A DNA stretch of 64,000 bases. Origin: Pseudomonadota bacterium (GTDB taxonomy: Bacteria; Chloroflexota; UBA5177; JAJPKF01). A program made the translations under genes and the position numbers. Location: contig JAJPKF010000018.1 in assembly GCA_021323865.1 (NCBI GenBank), forward strand, positions 310,001 through 374,000, in the 5' to 3' direction. Position 1 is the stretch's first letter. Each line of letters begins with the position of its first letter. This document shows positions 36,520 through 45,320 of the stretch, piece by piece. A model generated the notes under the pieces. That model made no database searches, was not told the DNA's origin, and worked only from the letters and a program-made list of their open reading frames with translations.

Positions 36520-37350
36520 TTATTTCTGGTCGACGCCTCGCGTCGACGCCTTTGGATCGGTGCCGCCGGAGTAGAAGCCTCTGAGCTCCCCCGGCATCAT
36601 TGCGGCGATGGCCTCCATTACCAGCCGTCTTGCGACGGCGTCCCGCTCGGAACGCGATGTGGTCGTCGCTTCCTCGAGTGACACCGGAGGACCAAAGGCG
36701 ACACGCAGCCTTCCCGCCTCCTCGTACAGTGCGAGGGGAATGATGGGCGCCGCCTGCTTGGAGAGCGCCAGCAAGAACCCACCTGATCCCTCACGGGCCT
36801 CGAGAAGGGCTGGGGTTTCGCCCACGGTTCCTTCCGGGAAGAGACCGATGACATCACCGCTCGCGATCGCCTCCATCGCGCAACGGACCGCCGCGGCCCG
36901 TTCCTGAATGGAGGCGCGCATCGGAGGCATCGCGATGAAGCCGAACACCTCATAGAAACGGCCGAAGACATATCGCGTCGCGGGCGAGGGGACGGGAATG
37001 CCGGCCAAGCGGTAGTCGTCCCACTCGGAAATGGCGATCCAGCGAACGCGACGCCCCCGGCACTCGTGGATGATCTTTCCGGCGATCATGGCTGCCCATC
37101 CCATCCAGAGACCCGGTCGCTGGTAATGGTTGGCGACGAGCACGAAGGGACCGGAAGCCGGCATGTTGTCGACTCCGGTCACCAACGGACCCACCGGCAC
37201 ATTCCGCATTAGGAAACGAAAGTCCGCCCCAAGGTCGCGGGGCTGTCCGCGGACGATGTAGTAGGCCGCCTGCACGAGGCGCAGCAAGGGCAGGCGATAG
37301 TTGGGTCTCGGCGCCTCGCCGGTCGACGGGATCCCGGGCCGGTGACTCAC
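36520..37350 (-). CDS. Lysophospholipid acyltransferase (PlsC-like), atypical active site
   Basis: A 276-aa PlsC-family acyltransferase, normally making phosphatidic acid from lysophosphatidate. Recognisable: VLVANHYQRPGLWMGW, then DVIGLFPEGTVGE (motif III, substrate-binding FPEGT), and IIPLALYEEAGRL. The catalytic HX4D motif is not intact: the His in NHYQRPG has Gly where Asp is expected. The GTG start overlaps the DUF402 stop (GTGA). Last gene of the parA-ftsZ-DUF402-acyltransferase operon. Confidence 0.85.
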   Translation of the reverse strand: MSHRPGIPSTGEAPRPNYRLPLLRLVQAAYYIVRGQPRDLGADFRFLMRNVPVGPLVTGVDNMPASGPFVLVANHYQRPGLWMGWAAMIAGKIIHECRGRRVRWIAISEWDDYRLAGIPVPSPATRYVFGRFYEVFGFIAMPPMRASIQERAAAVRCAMEAIASGDVIGLFPEGTVGETPALLEAREGSGGFLLALSKQAAPIIPLALYEEAGRLRVAFGPPVSLEEATTTSRSERDAVARRLVMEAIAAMMPGELRGFYSGGTDPKASTRGVDQK

Positions 37351-37883
37351 GTTGAGGTGACGGGTGGTGGAAGTTCATAGTTCCGTACGACCGGTGGAGG
37401 AAACTGGCCCTTCGCAATCCCGGATATCAGCTCTGCGGCCGTGGCCCGTGCTGAGGCCGCCTGGTCGGGAGAGACCCCTCCGCGGGTTTCCGCCTGGTGC
37501 AACTCGTCCTCGTCGAGCACGGCGTGACGGAGATCGGGCCAGATCCACAGATCGAGAAAGAGGTCCGTGATCGGCTCGAGGGTACCCGGGTCGGAGCCGG
37601 ACCAACGGACTGGCTCAAGCATGTCGACATAATAACCACGAAATTCGACGCCAGAACGGTAGACGCGCGCGATGTCGTAGGGCCGGTCCTGAAACAGGAA
37701 CCAGACCCCCGTGTCGCCGGGCTCAATGACGGCATGCCCGTCCGCCAGCACCGGGTTGGAGGGGTGCAGCTGATGACGAAGAACGATGAGATCGGGGTCG
37801 GCCTGGAGAAGGTCGGCGGTAAAGCGCGTGCGCCGATCGGGGGGACGCAGATACTCGAACTCGATCTTCCCCCGGCGAGTCAG
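37347..37883 (-). CDS. DUF402 family protein, unclear start
   Basis: DUF402 (FomD-like) protein, probably a nucleotide/phosphate hydrolase-type fold. Conserved: LADGHAVIEPGDTGVWFLFQ, FRGYYVDMLEPVRW and DLFLDLWIWPD with acidic DEDEL. Homology-like sequence continues upstream of the first canonical start (GTG 37751): RRGKIEFEYLRPPDRRTRF and DPDLIVLRHQLHPSNP. No ATG, GTG or TTG exists in that part; the best family-fitting start is CTG at 37883. Alternatively an ATG at 37900 is in another frame and would need a one-base correction. Follows ftsZ by about 30 bp and overlaps the acyltransferase by GTGA. Confidence 0.75.
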   Translation of the reverse strand: MTRRGKIEFEYLRPPDRRTRFTADLLQADPDLIVLRHQLHPSNPVLADGHAVIEPGDTGVWFLFQDRPYDIARVYRSGVEFRGYYVDMLEPVRWSGSDPGTLEPITDLFLDLWIWPDLRHAVLDEDELHQAETRGGVSPDQAASARATAAELISGIAKGQFPPPVVRNYELPPPVTST

Positions 37884-37912
37884 CTCCCGTCGTTGGACAT
37901 CGGAGGAGCCCG

Positions 37913-38938
37913 CTATCCGAGCCCCGTCGCGATGAGGGTCAGACGGATCTCGCCGCTGAGCTTTGGATGCATGCTGGCGCCGACCACCACGTTGGCCTCG
38001 CCGGTAATGGCGCTCGTGACCGTCTCGACGAGCTCCTGGACCTCATGCAGGGTCATGTCCGGACCGCCGGTCACGTTGAGCAGGATGCCCTTTGCTCCGG
38101 CGACCGAGCCCTCGAGGAGCGGGCTCTCCATGGCGGCGAGAGCGGCGGTTCGCGACCGGTTATCGCCGGTGCCGCGCCCGATGGCCATGAGCGCGGAGCC
38201 TCCATGTGCCATGACCGCGTTGATGTCCGCAAAGTCGAGATTGATCAGGCCGGGCGTGATGATGAGGTTCGCGACGCCGCTGATGCCTTCATGCAGCACC
38301 TCGTCGGCCAGCTGGAAGGCGTCCAGGAGATTGCTGCTTGCCGGCGCCACCTCCAGGAGTCGCTCGTTGGCGATGACGATGAGCGAGTCCACCTCGTTCC
38401 CAAGCGCCTCGATGCCCTCATTGGCGACGTCCATGCGCCGGCGGCCTTCAAATTGGAACGGCCTGGTCACCACGCCGACCGTGAGGGCATGGCGCTCACG
38501 GGCCATACGCGCAATGAATGGCGCCGCGCCCGTACCCGTGCCACCCCCCATGCCGGCGGTGACGAAGACCATGTCGGATCCGTCGATCGCCGCCTCGAGC
38601 GCTTCCGTGTCCAGCTCTGCCGCCCGCAGTCCCAGCCGAGGGTTGCCACCCGTTCCCAATCCTCGGGTGAGCCGGCCGCCAATGGCGATCTTTCGCTTGG
38701 CCTGTGATTTCTGCAGGGCCTGCTGATCGCTGTTCACCGCGATGTAGTCGATCCCGTGAACGCCCGACTCGATCATCCGGTTGACGGTGTTGCCACCGGC
38801 ACCACCCACGCCCACGACCCGGATCTGTGTGAATCCCTTGGCCTGGTCCTCCATGTTGTTGGACAGCAGCTGCTGAACGATCTCCGCCGGCCGTTTGGAC
38901 GAAAGCCGCTCGGGTGAAAAGCCTCGTCGCTCAGGCAC
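37913..38938 (-). CDS. ftsZ: Cell division protein FtsZ, without C-terminal tail
   Basis: Tubulin-like GTPase that forms the division ring. GTP-binding loops intact: IRVVGVGGAGGNTVNRM, the tubulin signature GMGGGTGTGAAP, and the T7 catalytic loop NLDFADINAVM. The protein stops right after the globular domain (IRLTLIATGLG). It lacks the linker and the conserved C-terminal peptide that normally binds FtsA, SepF or ZipA. Start uncertain: GTG 38938 overlaps the parA stop and gives 341 aa, while ATG 38854 gives the family-like N-terminus (313 aa). It may be a second, specialised FtsZ, since it sits outside any dcw-type cluster. Confidence 0.9.
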   Translation of the reverse strand: MPERRGFSPERLSSKRPAEIVQQLLSNNMEDQAKGFTQIRVVGVGGAGGNTVNRMIESGVHGIDYIAVNSDQQALQKSQAKRKIAIGGRLTRGLGTGGNPRLGLRAAELDTEALEAAIDGSDMVFVTAGMGGGTGTGAAPFIARMARERHALTVGVVTRPFQFEGRRRMDVANEGIEALGNEVDSLIVIANERLLEVAPASSNLLDAFQLADEVLHEGISGVANLIITPGLINLDFADINAVMAHGGSALMAIGRGTGDNRSRTAALAAMESPLLEGSVAGAKGILLNVTGGPDMTLHEVQELVETVTSAITGEANVVVGASMHPKLSGEIRLTLIATGLG

Positions 38939-39695
38939 GCTCCAGAACCTCCCTCGCAAGATCGCGGTAGGCGTCGACGGCCCGCTGGCTGCCTCGCAGC
39001 TGGGTCAGCGGTATGCCGGTGGAAGCCGCCTCCAGGATCTTCGAGTTGGTTCCCACGCTCGTTTCGAACACCAGGTCGCCCCAGTTGTCCCGAAGGTACT
39101 GCGCCACGGTCTTTTCCTCCCCCAAGCGTCGATCGTACTTGCTCAACAGGATGCCGAGGACCTTGAGGTGGGGATTGATGTAGAGAATCTCGTCGATGCT
39201 ACCCTGCAGCATCTGCAGGCCCTGTAGGGAGAAGAAGCGGGCCTCGGTGGGGATGATAACCATCTGTGCCGCGACCAGCGCATTTATGGTGAGGAGGCCA
39301 AGGGAGGGAGGGGTGTCGATGAGGACGAAGTCATACTCGTCACCCACCTTGGCCAGCTGGTCTCGCAGGCGGAACTCGCGACCCAGCTTGTTCATGAGCG
39401 CTGCTTCCGCGCTCGCCAGAGCCAAAGAGGTCGGAACCAGGTCGAGGCGGCCATTCTCATCAGAGAAGACCTCAACACGAGGGAGCGCCGATTTGTGATC
39501 CAGCAGCGAATCCGCGACCGTCTGCTCGAACCCATCGCTGGAGGCCAGGCTCAGGGTCAGGTTGCCCTGAGGATCCATGTCGACGACCAGAACCCGGTTT
39601 CCAAGCTGGAAGAGGCATATGCCCAGGTTGGTGGTCGTGGCCGTCTTGCCCACGCCCCCCTTCTGGTTCGCCACGGAGATCACTTTTGCGGCCAT
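38931..39695 (-). CDS. parA: ParA-family ATPase
   Basis: A 254-aa ParA/Soj-type ATPase for chromosome or cargo positioning. Deviant Walker A KGGVGKTATT with the signature Lys, Walker A' VVDMDPQGN, Walker B VLIDTPPSLG, and the C-terminal EAASTGIPL. No parB follows; instead the gene overlaps ftsZ, suggesting a role in placing the division ring or another cargo rather than plasmid segregation. Start ATG 39695, 55 bp from the divergent YbaK gene. Confidence 0.92.
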   Translation of the reverse strand: MAAKVISVANQKGGVGKTATTTNLGICLFQLGNRVLVVDMDPQGNLTLSLASSDGFEQTVADSLLDHKSALPRVEVFSDENGRLDLVPTSLALASAEAALMNKLGREFRLRDQLAKVGDEYDFVLIDTPPSLGLLTINALVAAQMVIIPTEARFFSLQGLQMLQGSIDEILYINPHLKVLGILLSKYDRRLGEEKTVAQYLRDNWGDLVFETSVGTNSKILEAASTGIPLTQLRGSQRAVDAYRDLAREVLERA

Positions 39696-39750
39696 ACTAC
39701 GCCAATCTAGCGAAGGGCGGAACGGTCATGCCATTGAGAATGGCCTTCGG

Positions 39751-40203
39751 GTGAGCCTTCACGAAGACCTCGCGGCCCTCCTGAGGAAGCACAATCTGCG
39801 GCTCCTGGAGCTGTCGGCGAGGACGGCGACGGCCGAACAGGCCGCCGAGGCAGTGGGTTGTGCAGTCGCTCAGATCGTTAAGTCGCTCCTGTTGGTGGCC
39901 GGCGGAAGTCCACTCATGGTACTTGCCGCGGGCGACCGGCGGGTGGATTTGAAACGGCTGGCGGCGCTCTCGGCGGCTTCCGAGGTACGGATGGCCACGC
40001 CGGCAGAGGTTCGCGAGACGACCGGTTTCGCGATTGGGGGCGTGCCGCCCTTCGGTCATGCGAGGCGCAGCCAAACGCTCATCGACTCCCGTCTTCTGCC
40101 CCATGGGGTGGTATACGCGGCCGCCGGAACTCCCCACCGAGTGTTTGCTATCGATCCCGATCTCCTAAGGCGGCTGTCAGAGGCAACTACCGCGGATCTC
40201 TGA
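39751..40203 (+). CDS. YbaK/EbsC-family aminoacyl-tRNA deacylase
   Basis: YbaK/ProXp-type deacylase (150 aa from GTG 39751) that hydrolyses mischarged tRNA (Cys- or Ala-tRNA-Pro). Motifs: TAEQAAEAVGCAVAQIVKSL with the conserved Lys, MVLAAGDRRVDLKRLA, TGFAIGGVPPFGH and the final YAAAGTPHRVFAIDPDLL. Divergent from parA. Start chosen to fit family length; the ribosome-binding site is weak. Confidence 0.88.
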   Translation: MSLHEDLAALLRKHNLRLLELSARTATAEQAAEAVGCAVAQIVKSLLLVAGGSPLMVLAAGDRRVDLKRLAALSAASEVRMATPAEVRETTGFAIGGVPPFGHARRSQTLIDSRLLPHGVVYAAAGTPHRVFAIDPDLLRRLSEATTADL

Positions 40204-40225
40204 CTTTGTATCGGACGGAAAGAGT

Positions 40226-40259
40226 GGACCCGCCTGCGGGCGGGCGTGCAGGCGGGTCC
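40226..40259. terminator. Bidirectional terminator hairpin
   Basis: Perfect 12-bp GC-rich stem (40226-40237 with 40248-40259) and a 10-base loop, placed between the convergent YbaK and HtrA-like genes. No U-tract. Confidence 0.75.
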
Positions 40260-40291
40260 GGTGGGATAAGGAGGCGATGTAAGGGGCGGTT

Positions 40292-41422
40292 CTAGGGCGC
40301 CGCGCCGAGCGTTAGGCTGACGGATCGCGTCTTTCCCTGTCGCCAGACCCGGAGCTGGATGGTCTGACCCGGGTGGTATGGCTCAATGCGCTGCATGAGC
40401 GCGTTGGGATGGCGCAACGGCTTGCCGTTGATGGCGACGATGACATCGCCCGTCTGCAGGCCGGCGCGTTGGGCAGGGCTGCCGGGCTTGGTCGCCTGGA
40501 CAAAGGCGCCGCGCACGGGCTTGGTCTGACTGAGGTACTGGATACCCATGTAGGGCGGGGGAACGTGGGCGATGAGGCGCTGGGCCACATACGCGGCGGT
40601 GTTGCTGGGGATCGCAAACCCCAATCCCTCCGCCACGGTGGCATTGGGATCGGCGACACCGAAGAGGTTGTCACTGCTTGTCCCCGTGGACCGCTGAATC
40701 TCGGTGTTGATCCCCACCACGTGGCCCGTGAGATCGATGAGCGGCCCACCGCTATTGCCGTGGTTGATGGCGGCATCGGTTTGGATCATGTTGCTGGCCG
40801 CAAGCGCCTCCCCCGGAGACGGGCGGTTCAGGCCGCTCACGATGCCTTCTGTGACCGTGTTGCGGTAGACGCCGAGCGCGTCGCCGATGGCAAGCACCGG
40901 CTCGGCCAGCTGCAGCCGTGCGCTGTTCCCGAACTGGGCCACCGCCGGTACCGGGCTGTTCACCCGGATGACCGCGATGTCGTTCAGCGTGTCCTTGCCC
41001 ACCAGCGTCGCGCTGGCGTGCCGGCCGTTGGCGAAGGTGACATGGTAGCGCGAGGCGCCCGAAATCACGTGGGCATTGGTGACGATATCACCGCGCGAGT
41101 CCACGATGAAACCGGAGCCGATGACGGTCCCGCCCGATTGGGGGAACGGAGAGAGCGGGTTTGTCTGGGCAGCCAGACCATGTTGAATCTCCACGACCGC
41201 CGGGCCGACGCGCTTCACCGCCGCAACCGCATTGGTCACCGGAATCAGCGTCTGGGCGGCCTGATTCGAAGAGGGCAGGAGCTGGACCGACGGCGTCGGG
41301 TGGCTCGATCCGGAGTTGGCGGCCACGGTGACGGCGCCCACGACCGCACCCGCGATTGCGCCGAAGAGAACGCCAAGGATGACCAAGATGGTGACCGTGC
41401 CGATGCCGATTCGGTGGGTCAT
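40292..41422 (-). CDS. HtrA/DegP-like trypsin-type serine protease with PDZ domain
   Basis: Membrane-anchored quality-control protease, 376 aa from ATG 41422 (the upstream in-frame extension to 41461 lacks support). One N-terminal helix (TVTILVILGVLFGAIAGAVV) anchors it outside. Catalytic triad: His in VTNAHVISG, Asp in LNDIAVIRV, Ser in NHGNSGGPLIDL. One C-terminal PDZ domain (YMGIQYL, GSPAQRAGLQTGDVIVAING). GGAGGTG lies 11 bases before the ATG, a longish spacing. Likely degrades misfolded envelope proteins. Confidence 0.92.
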   Translation of the reverse strand: MTHRIGIGTVTILVILGVLFGAIAGAVVGAVTVAANSGSSHPTPSVQLLPSSNQAAQTLIPVTNAVAAVKRVGPAVVEIQHGLAAQTNPLSPFPQSGGTVIGSGFIVDSRGDIVTNAHVISGASRYHVTFANGRHASATLVGKDTLNDIAVIRVNSPVPAVAQFGNSARLQLAEPVLAIGDALGVYRNTVTEGIVSGLNRPSPGEALAASNMIQTDAAINHGNSGGPLIDLTGHVVGINTEIQRSTGTSSDNLFGVADPNATVAEGLGFAIPSNTAAYVAQRLIAHVPPPYMGIQYLSQTKPVRGAFVQATKPGSPAQRAGLQTGDVIVAINGKPLRHPNALMQRIEPYHPGQTIQLRVWRQGKTRSVSLTLGAAP

Positions 41423-41564
41423 GACTTGGCTTTCACCTCCGTAACTCGGATTTCCCCTCATTATTCCGAGCGCAAGATTAGAGGCCCATTAGGCATCTGC
41501 GGGCGCAACGACCGGCGAGCGCGCCCTCCGCATAATGGATTGGCGCGTCGTGACGCGAGTGCAT

Positions 41565-41656
41565 GGATGGGTCGCCTAGTCTGGCCTAGGGCGCGGCACT
41601 GGAAATGCCGTAGGCGGGCAACCGTCTCGTGGGTTCGAATCCCACCCCATCCGCCA
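41565..41656 (+). tRNA. tRNA-Ser (anticodon GGA)
   Basis: 92-base class II tRNA with encoded CCA. Acceptor GGATGGG/CCCATCC, discriminator G, anticodon stem CGGCA/TGCCG with loop CTGGAAA (anticodon 41601-41603), long variable arm, T arm GTGGG-TTCGAAT-CCCAC. Lies between the divergently oriented HtrA-like gene and alr. Confidence 0.96.
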
Positions 41657-41685
41657 CCCCACAGGTGCGGCAGGGCCACGCGCCG

Positions 41686-42933
41686 CTAGGCGGGCGCCTC
41701 GATCATGGTCAGCTCCGTCGTCATTCCCAGGCGTTCGGCCACGGGTCGGCCATCCGAGATGTAGAGGCGCGGAACACGCTGGCTGATGCCCGAGAGCACG
41801 TCGTAGCTGATGGTCCCGGCCCAGCGAGCGATCTCGTCCGCGGTCAGCTCATCGTCGCCGGAAGCACCGATGATGGTGACCTCATCTCCCTGCCTGGCGT
41901 CGGGTACGCCACTGAGGTCCACCATGAACTGGTCCATGGCAACGCGGCCCACGATGGGTGTCCGGCGACCCCGCACGAGCACATGGCCCTTCCCCTGTAC
42001 GGTGCGCGGCATGCCGTCGGCGTAGCCGAAGGGCACCAGGCCAATCGCGGTGCGCTTCTCGGTTCTCCAGTCGTGGCCGTAGCTCACGCCGACCCCTTTC
42101 GGGAGGGTGCGAACCCGAGCGAGATGGGAGCCCAGCACCATCACCGGCTGGAGCTCGACGGTTCGCGGAACGTGCGGAGAGGGATAGTAGCCGTAGAGGG
42201 AGATGCCGCAGCGCACGAGATCCAGATGCATCTCCGGGAACTGCAGCGTCGCAGCTGAGTTCGCGACATGGTTGATCCGGAAGCCGAGCTGCTCTTCCTC
42301 GAGGTGCCGGCGCACCTTCATGAAGATCTTGAACTGCTTCCAAACGCTGTCGGTCGACTTCTCGTCCGCGCTCGCAAAGTGAGTGAAGAGCCCCTCACGC
42401 CGCAGGTGGGGCAAACGGCCGATCGCCTCCACAAGGGGCACCACTTCATGCGGGAGCACACCATAGCGGGTGAGACCTGTGTCGACCTCGAGGTGAAACG
42501 GCACCTCCTTGCCGGCCGAGGCGGCCTCGGCCGATAGGGCTTCGGCCAGAGGTAGTGAAGATATGCAGGGGGTGAGGTCGTAGGCCACGCACTTGTGGGC
42601 GTGTTTGGGCTCTATTGGGCCCAGTATGACGATGGGAGCGCTGACCTCCGACTTGCGGAGATAGAAGGCCTCGAACGGCGTGTACACGGCGAGCTGCGAG
42701 GCGCCCGCCGCGATCACCGCGTTGCCGACCGCGACGGCCCCGTGGCCGTATCCGTCCGCTTTCACCACCGCCATCAGCTCCGTATCCGGCCCGATGTGCG
42801 TCCTGAGGGTGTGGACGTTGGCCGCCAGACGATCGAGATAGATCTCCGCCCGCGTGGCCGCGAACTTCGACCCAAAGGTCGACACGGTCATGCAGACGCG
42901 CTTCTTGGGGCTATCCGCCACCGGCGCGGTCAT
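41686..42933 (-). CDS. alr: Alanine racemase
   Basis: PLP enzyme making D-alanine for peptidoglycan, 415 aa from ATG 42933, seven bases after the CBS gene stop. PLP lysine in MAVVKADGYGHGAV; family segments EVDTGLTRYGVLPHE, HVANSAATLQFP, LVRCGISLYGYYP; catalytic Tyr region GVSYGHDW; and GRVAMDQFMVDLS. End gene of the DUF6941-acpS-nnr-CBS-alr chain, the common acpS-nnr-alr arrangement. Confidence 0.95.
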   Translation of the reverse strand: MTAPVADSPKKRVCMTVSTFGSKFAATRAEIYLDRLAANVHTLRTHIGPDTELMAVVKADGYGHGAVAVGNAVIAAGASQLAVYTPFEAFYLRKSEVSAPIVILGPIEPKHAHKCVAYDLTPCISSLPLAEALSAEAASAGKEVPFHLEVDTGLTRYGVLPHEVVPLVEAIGRLPHLRREGLFTHFASADEKSTDSVWKQFKIFMKVRRHLEEEQLGFRINHVANSAATLQFPEMHLDLVRCGISLYGYYPSPHVPRTVELQPVMVLGSHLARVRTLPKGVGVSYGHDWRTEKRTAIGLVPFGYADGMPRTVQGKGHVLVRGRRTPIVGRVAMDQFMVDLSGVPDARQGDEVTIIGASGDDELTADEIARWAGTISYDVLSGISQRVPRLYISDGRPVAERLGMTTELTMIEAPA

Positions 42934-42940
42934 GACCGGC

Positions 42941-43426
42941 TCACGATGGCTGGTCGTCCCGCTCTTCAACGACCAGGAGCCGAACGATGTCGTTCTCGTC
43001 GAGAATCCCCACCAAACGGCCGTCTTCCACCACGGGCAGGCAGCTCACGTGGCGGTCGAGCATCACGGTAGCCGCGGCGTCAATGGCGGTATCCGGAGTG
43101 GTGGTGACGACGGACCGGCTCATCAGATCAGAAGCCTTCGCGGCCAGTGCGCGCTGCAGCTCCCGCTCCGTTTGATCGGCGTCCAAGGCAAAGGAATAGC
43201 CCAGCAACGAGAAGTAGGTGGGCAGATGCGGCTGCGCATGCTTGGCGACCAAGTCGGCCGCTGTGATGACGCCGACCACTCCACCGGCTGTGTCTGTGAC
43301 CACCACCTCAGAGCAGCGACGGTCAGTCATGAGCCGGGCGATGGAAGTCACTGAGGTGTCTGGGCCGACCGTCGGTACATCGGTACGCATCAGTCCACGT
43401 ACGACTGTCTGCGACTGCTCTGCCAT
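42941..43426 (-). CDS. CBS-domain pair protein
   Basis: A 161-aa stand-alone CBS pair, likely an adenosine-nucleotide sensor. First CBS: MRTDVPTVGPDTSVTSIARL and VVGVITAADLVAK. Second: LMSRSVVTTTPDTAIDAAAT, HVSCLPVVEDGRLVGILDEN. The ATG at 43426 overlaps the nnr stop (ATGA); a longer frame to 43561 lies inside nnr and was rejected. The insertion between nnr and alr is unusual. Confidence 0.88.
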   Translation of the reverse strand: MAEQSQTVVRGLMRTDVPTVGPDTSVTSIARLMTDRRCSEVVVTDTAGGVVGVITAADLVAKHAQPHLPTYFSLLGYSFALDADQTERELQRALAAKASDLMSRSVVTTTPDTAIDAAATVMLDRHVSCLPVVEDGRLVGILDENDIVRLLVVEERDDQPS

Positions 43427-44934
43427 CAGCCTCGCTCCACTGCGGCCAACTTCTCTACCTCCATGCGCTCGATCGGAAGGCGATGCCAGAGATCCGAGGC
43501 CATGGTGCCGGCGTCTCCGAGTTCGGCTCGAAGGGAGTCTCCGGCCTTCCCATGCAGCCATACTCCGGCCATGGCCGCGTCATGCGGCTCCATCCCCTGC
43601 GCCATCAAGGAGGAGATGACCCCGGTCAAGACGTCGCCGGTGCCGGCGGTGCCCAGGTTCGGCCCGCCGGTGGCATTGAGCAGTAGCCCCTGGCGCCGGT
43701 GGGCAATCAGGGTGCTCGAGCCCTTGAGGACGACCACGATTCCCCACTCTGAGGCCGCCCTCGAAGCAGCCGAGAAGCGGTCCGACTGCACCTCGTCCAC
43801 CGAGCACTGGAGCAGTCTGGCCATTTCTCCCGGGTGGGGAGTGACGACCAGGTTCTCGGGTGCGGCGTCCCACCAGTGCGGGACCTCGGCAACCAGATTG
43901 AGGCCGTCGGCATCGAGGACACCGGGGAGCTGCAGCTCCCGGAAGAGCCGGAGCGCGGACAGGACAAATTGTTTCGTATCGGGGTGCCGGCCAAGGCCGG
44001 GACCCATGGCAAACGCCCCGGCCCGCTGGGAGTCGTGCGCCACGGCTTCGAGGTGGGCCGGGCCGAGCCAGAGATCAGACCCATTGGGAGAGGAGAACAC
44101 CGGTTCGGGAGCCTGCTCTGCCACGACACTCTGGATAGCTCCCGGCACGAAGACCTGAACCAGCCCGGCTCCGGCACGGTAGGCCGCGACCGCCATCAGA
44201 GCCGGAGCGCCCGGAAACTGGCTGCTGCCGCCGATCGCGATGACGGTGCCGCTCCTGCCCTTGTTCCAGTCTTCACGCCGACGAGGAAGCCGGAGCGCGA
44301 TGTCTTCGGGCTCGATCAGTGAGCAGCCAGCCCTTGGTTCGTGAACGTCAAGGCCGATGTCTGCGACGTCAATCTGGCCCGCCACGGCACGTCCCGGATA
44401 GGACCAGAGGCCCCGCTTCGGAAGGCCGAACGTCACCGTCCGAGACGCATGTACGGCGACCGTCTTGACGGCGCCCGTGTCGGTATCAACGCCGCTCGGA
44501 ACGTCTATGGCCGCCCGCTCCACATCCCGGGCAGCGTTCACCAGCTCGATGATGGTCTCCAGCCGGCCTTCGGGTGGCCGGCCGCCAGTACCAAGCAGCC
44601 CATCCACGACCACATCCGCCCCGCCCAGCTCGGTTCTCAGGCGAACGAAATCCGGATCGTCCTCGGATCGCACGCCGGGAAGCTCGGGCGCCTCAGGCCG
44701 GCCGAAGCTGTAGAATGCCACCTCCTCGCCCCGTTCACGAAGGACCCGCGCGACCTCGACCGCATCTCCTCCGTTGTTGCCAGGCCCAGCCAGGACGAGA
44801 ACGGACTTGCCTGGCGCGATCCGCGCGGCGACTTCCCGCCCGGCCCGCCGCATCAAATCGGTCAGGTCGCCACCCGCGGCAACAAACCGCTGCTCGAGTG
44901 ACCGCATCTCATCCGCCGTCAGGAGCGGAATCAC
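43426..44934 (-). CDS. nnr: Bifunctional NAD(P)H-hydrate epimerase/dehydratase
   Basis: Metabolite-repair enzyme, 502 aa, fusing the epimerase (YjeF_N, residues about 1-215: LAGPGNNGGDAVEVARVLRE, VVDGLLGTG, AIDVPSGVDTDTGAV) and the ADP/ATP-dependent dehydratase (YjeF_C, about 225-500: KGRSGTVIAIGGSSQFPGAP, AMGPGLG, VLDADGLNL, VTPHPGEMARLL, GTAGTGDVLTGVI). Repairs hydrated NAD(P)H. Starts by ATGA overlap with acpS. Confidence 0.95.
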   Translation of the reverse strand: MIPLLTADEMRSLEQRFVAAGGDLTDLMRRAGREVAARIAPGKSVLVLAGPGNNGGDAVEVARVLRERGEEVAFYSFGRPEAPELPGVRSEDDPDFVRLRTELGGADVVVDGLLGTGGRPPEGRLETIIELVNAARDVERAAIDVPSGVDTDTGAVKTVAVHASRTVTFGLPKRGLWSYPGRAVAGQIDVADIGLDVHEPRAGCSLIEPEDIALRLPRRREDWNKGRSGTVIAIGGSSQFPGAPALMAVAAYRAGAGLVQVFVPGAIQSVVAEQAPEPVFSSPNGSDLWLGPAHLEAVAHDSQRAGAFAMGPGLGRHPDTKQFVLSALRLFRELQLPGVLDADGLNLVAEVPHWWDAAPENLVVTPHPGEMARLLQCSVDEVQSDRFSAASRAASEWGIVVVLKGSSTLIAHRRQGLLLNATGGPNLGTAGTGDVLTGVISSLMAQGMEPHDAAMAGVWLHGKAGDSLRAELGDAGTMASDLWHRLPIERMEVEKLAAVERG

Positions 44935-45320
44935 GCGTGCTCCCAGCCGACGGCCACGGCCGCGGCCATTCCGCGCGAGTGAGTGATGCTTACCGATATG
45001 TGGGTGATCGATCGAGACTCGGCGCCCAGCTTGGCCCGGCCAAACAGATAGACTTCGGGCTTTCCCTCGCGGTTTGGGAGGATCTCAATGTCTCGCCAGC
45101 GGATCCGTCGAATGCCGATGCCGAGAACCTTGGAGACCGCCTCCTTCGCCGCAAACCGACCGGCCAGGCGTTCGATACGCCCTCGACAGTAAGCCTGCTC
45201 GCGTTCCGTGTAGACGCGGTCCAAAAACCGCTGCTCAAACCGCCGCACCGTGGCCTCGATGCGTTCAAGCTCAATCAAATCGATGCCGGTCGCCGGCCCG
45301 CCTTCCCCCGGTTGGTTCAC
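44931..45320 (-). CDS. acpS: Holo-[acyl-carrier-protein] synthase
   Basis: Transfers phosphopantetheine from CoA to acyl carrier protein; 129 aa, normal length. Motifs TGIDLIELERIEATVRR (the Asp binds Mg), FAAKEAVSKVLG (WxxKEA-type) and THISVSITHSRGMAAAVAV at the end. GTG start overlaps the DUF6941 stop. Confidence 0.95.
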   Translation of the reverse strand: MNQPGEGGPATGIDLIELERIEATVRRFEQRFLDRVYTEREQAYCRGRIERLAGRFAAKEAVSKVLGIGIRRIRWRDIEILPNREGKPEVYLFGRAKLGAESRSITHISVSITHSRGMAAAVAVGWEHA

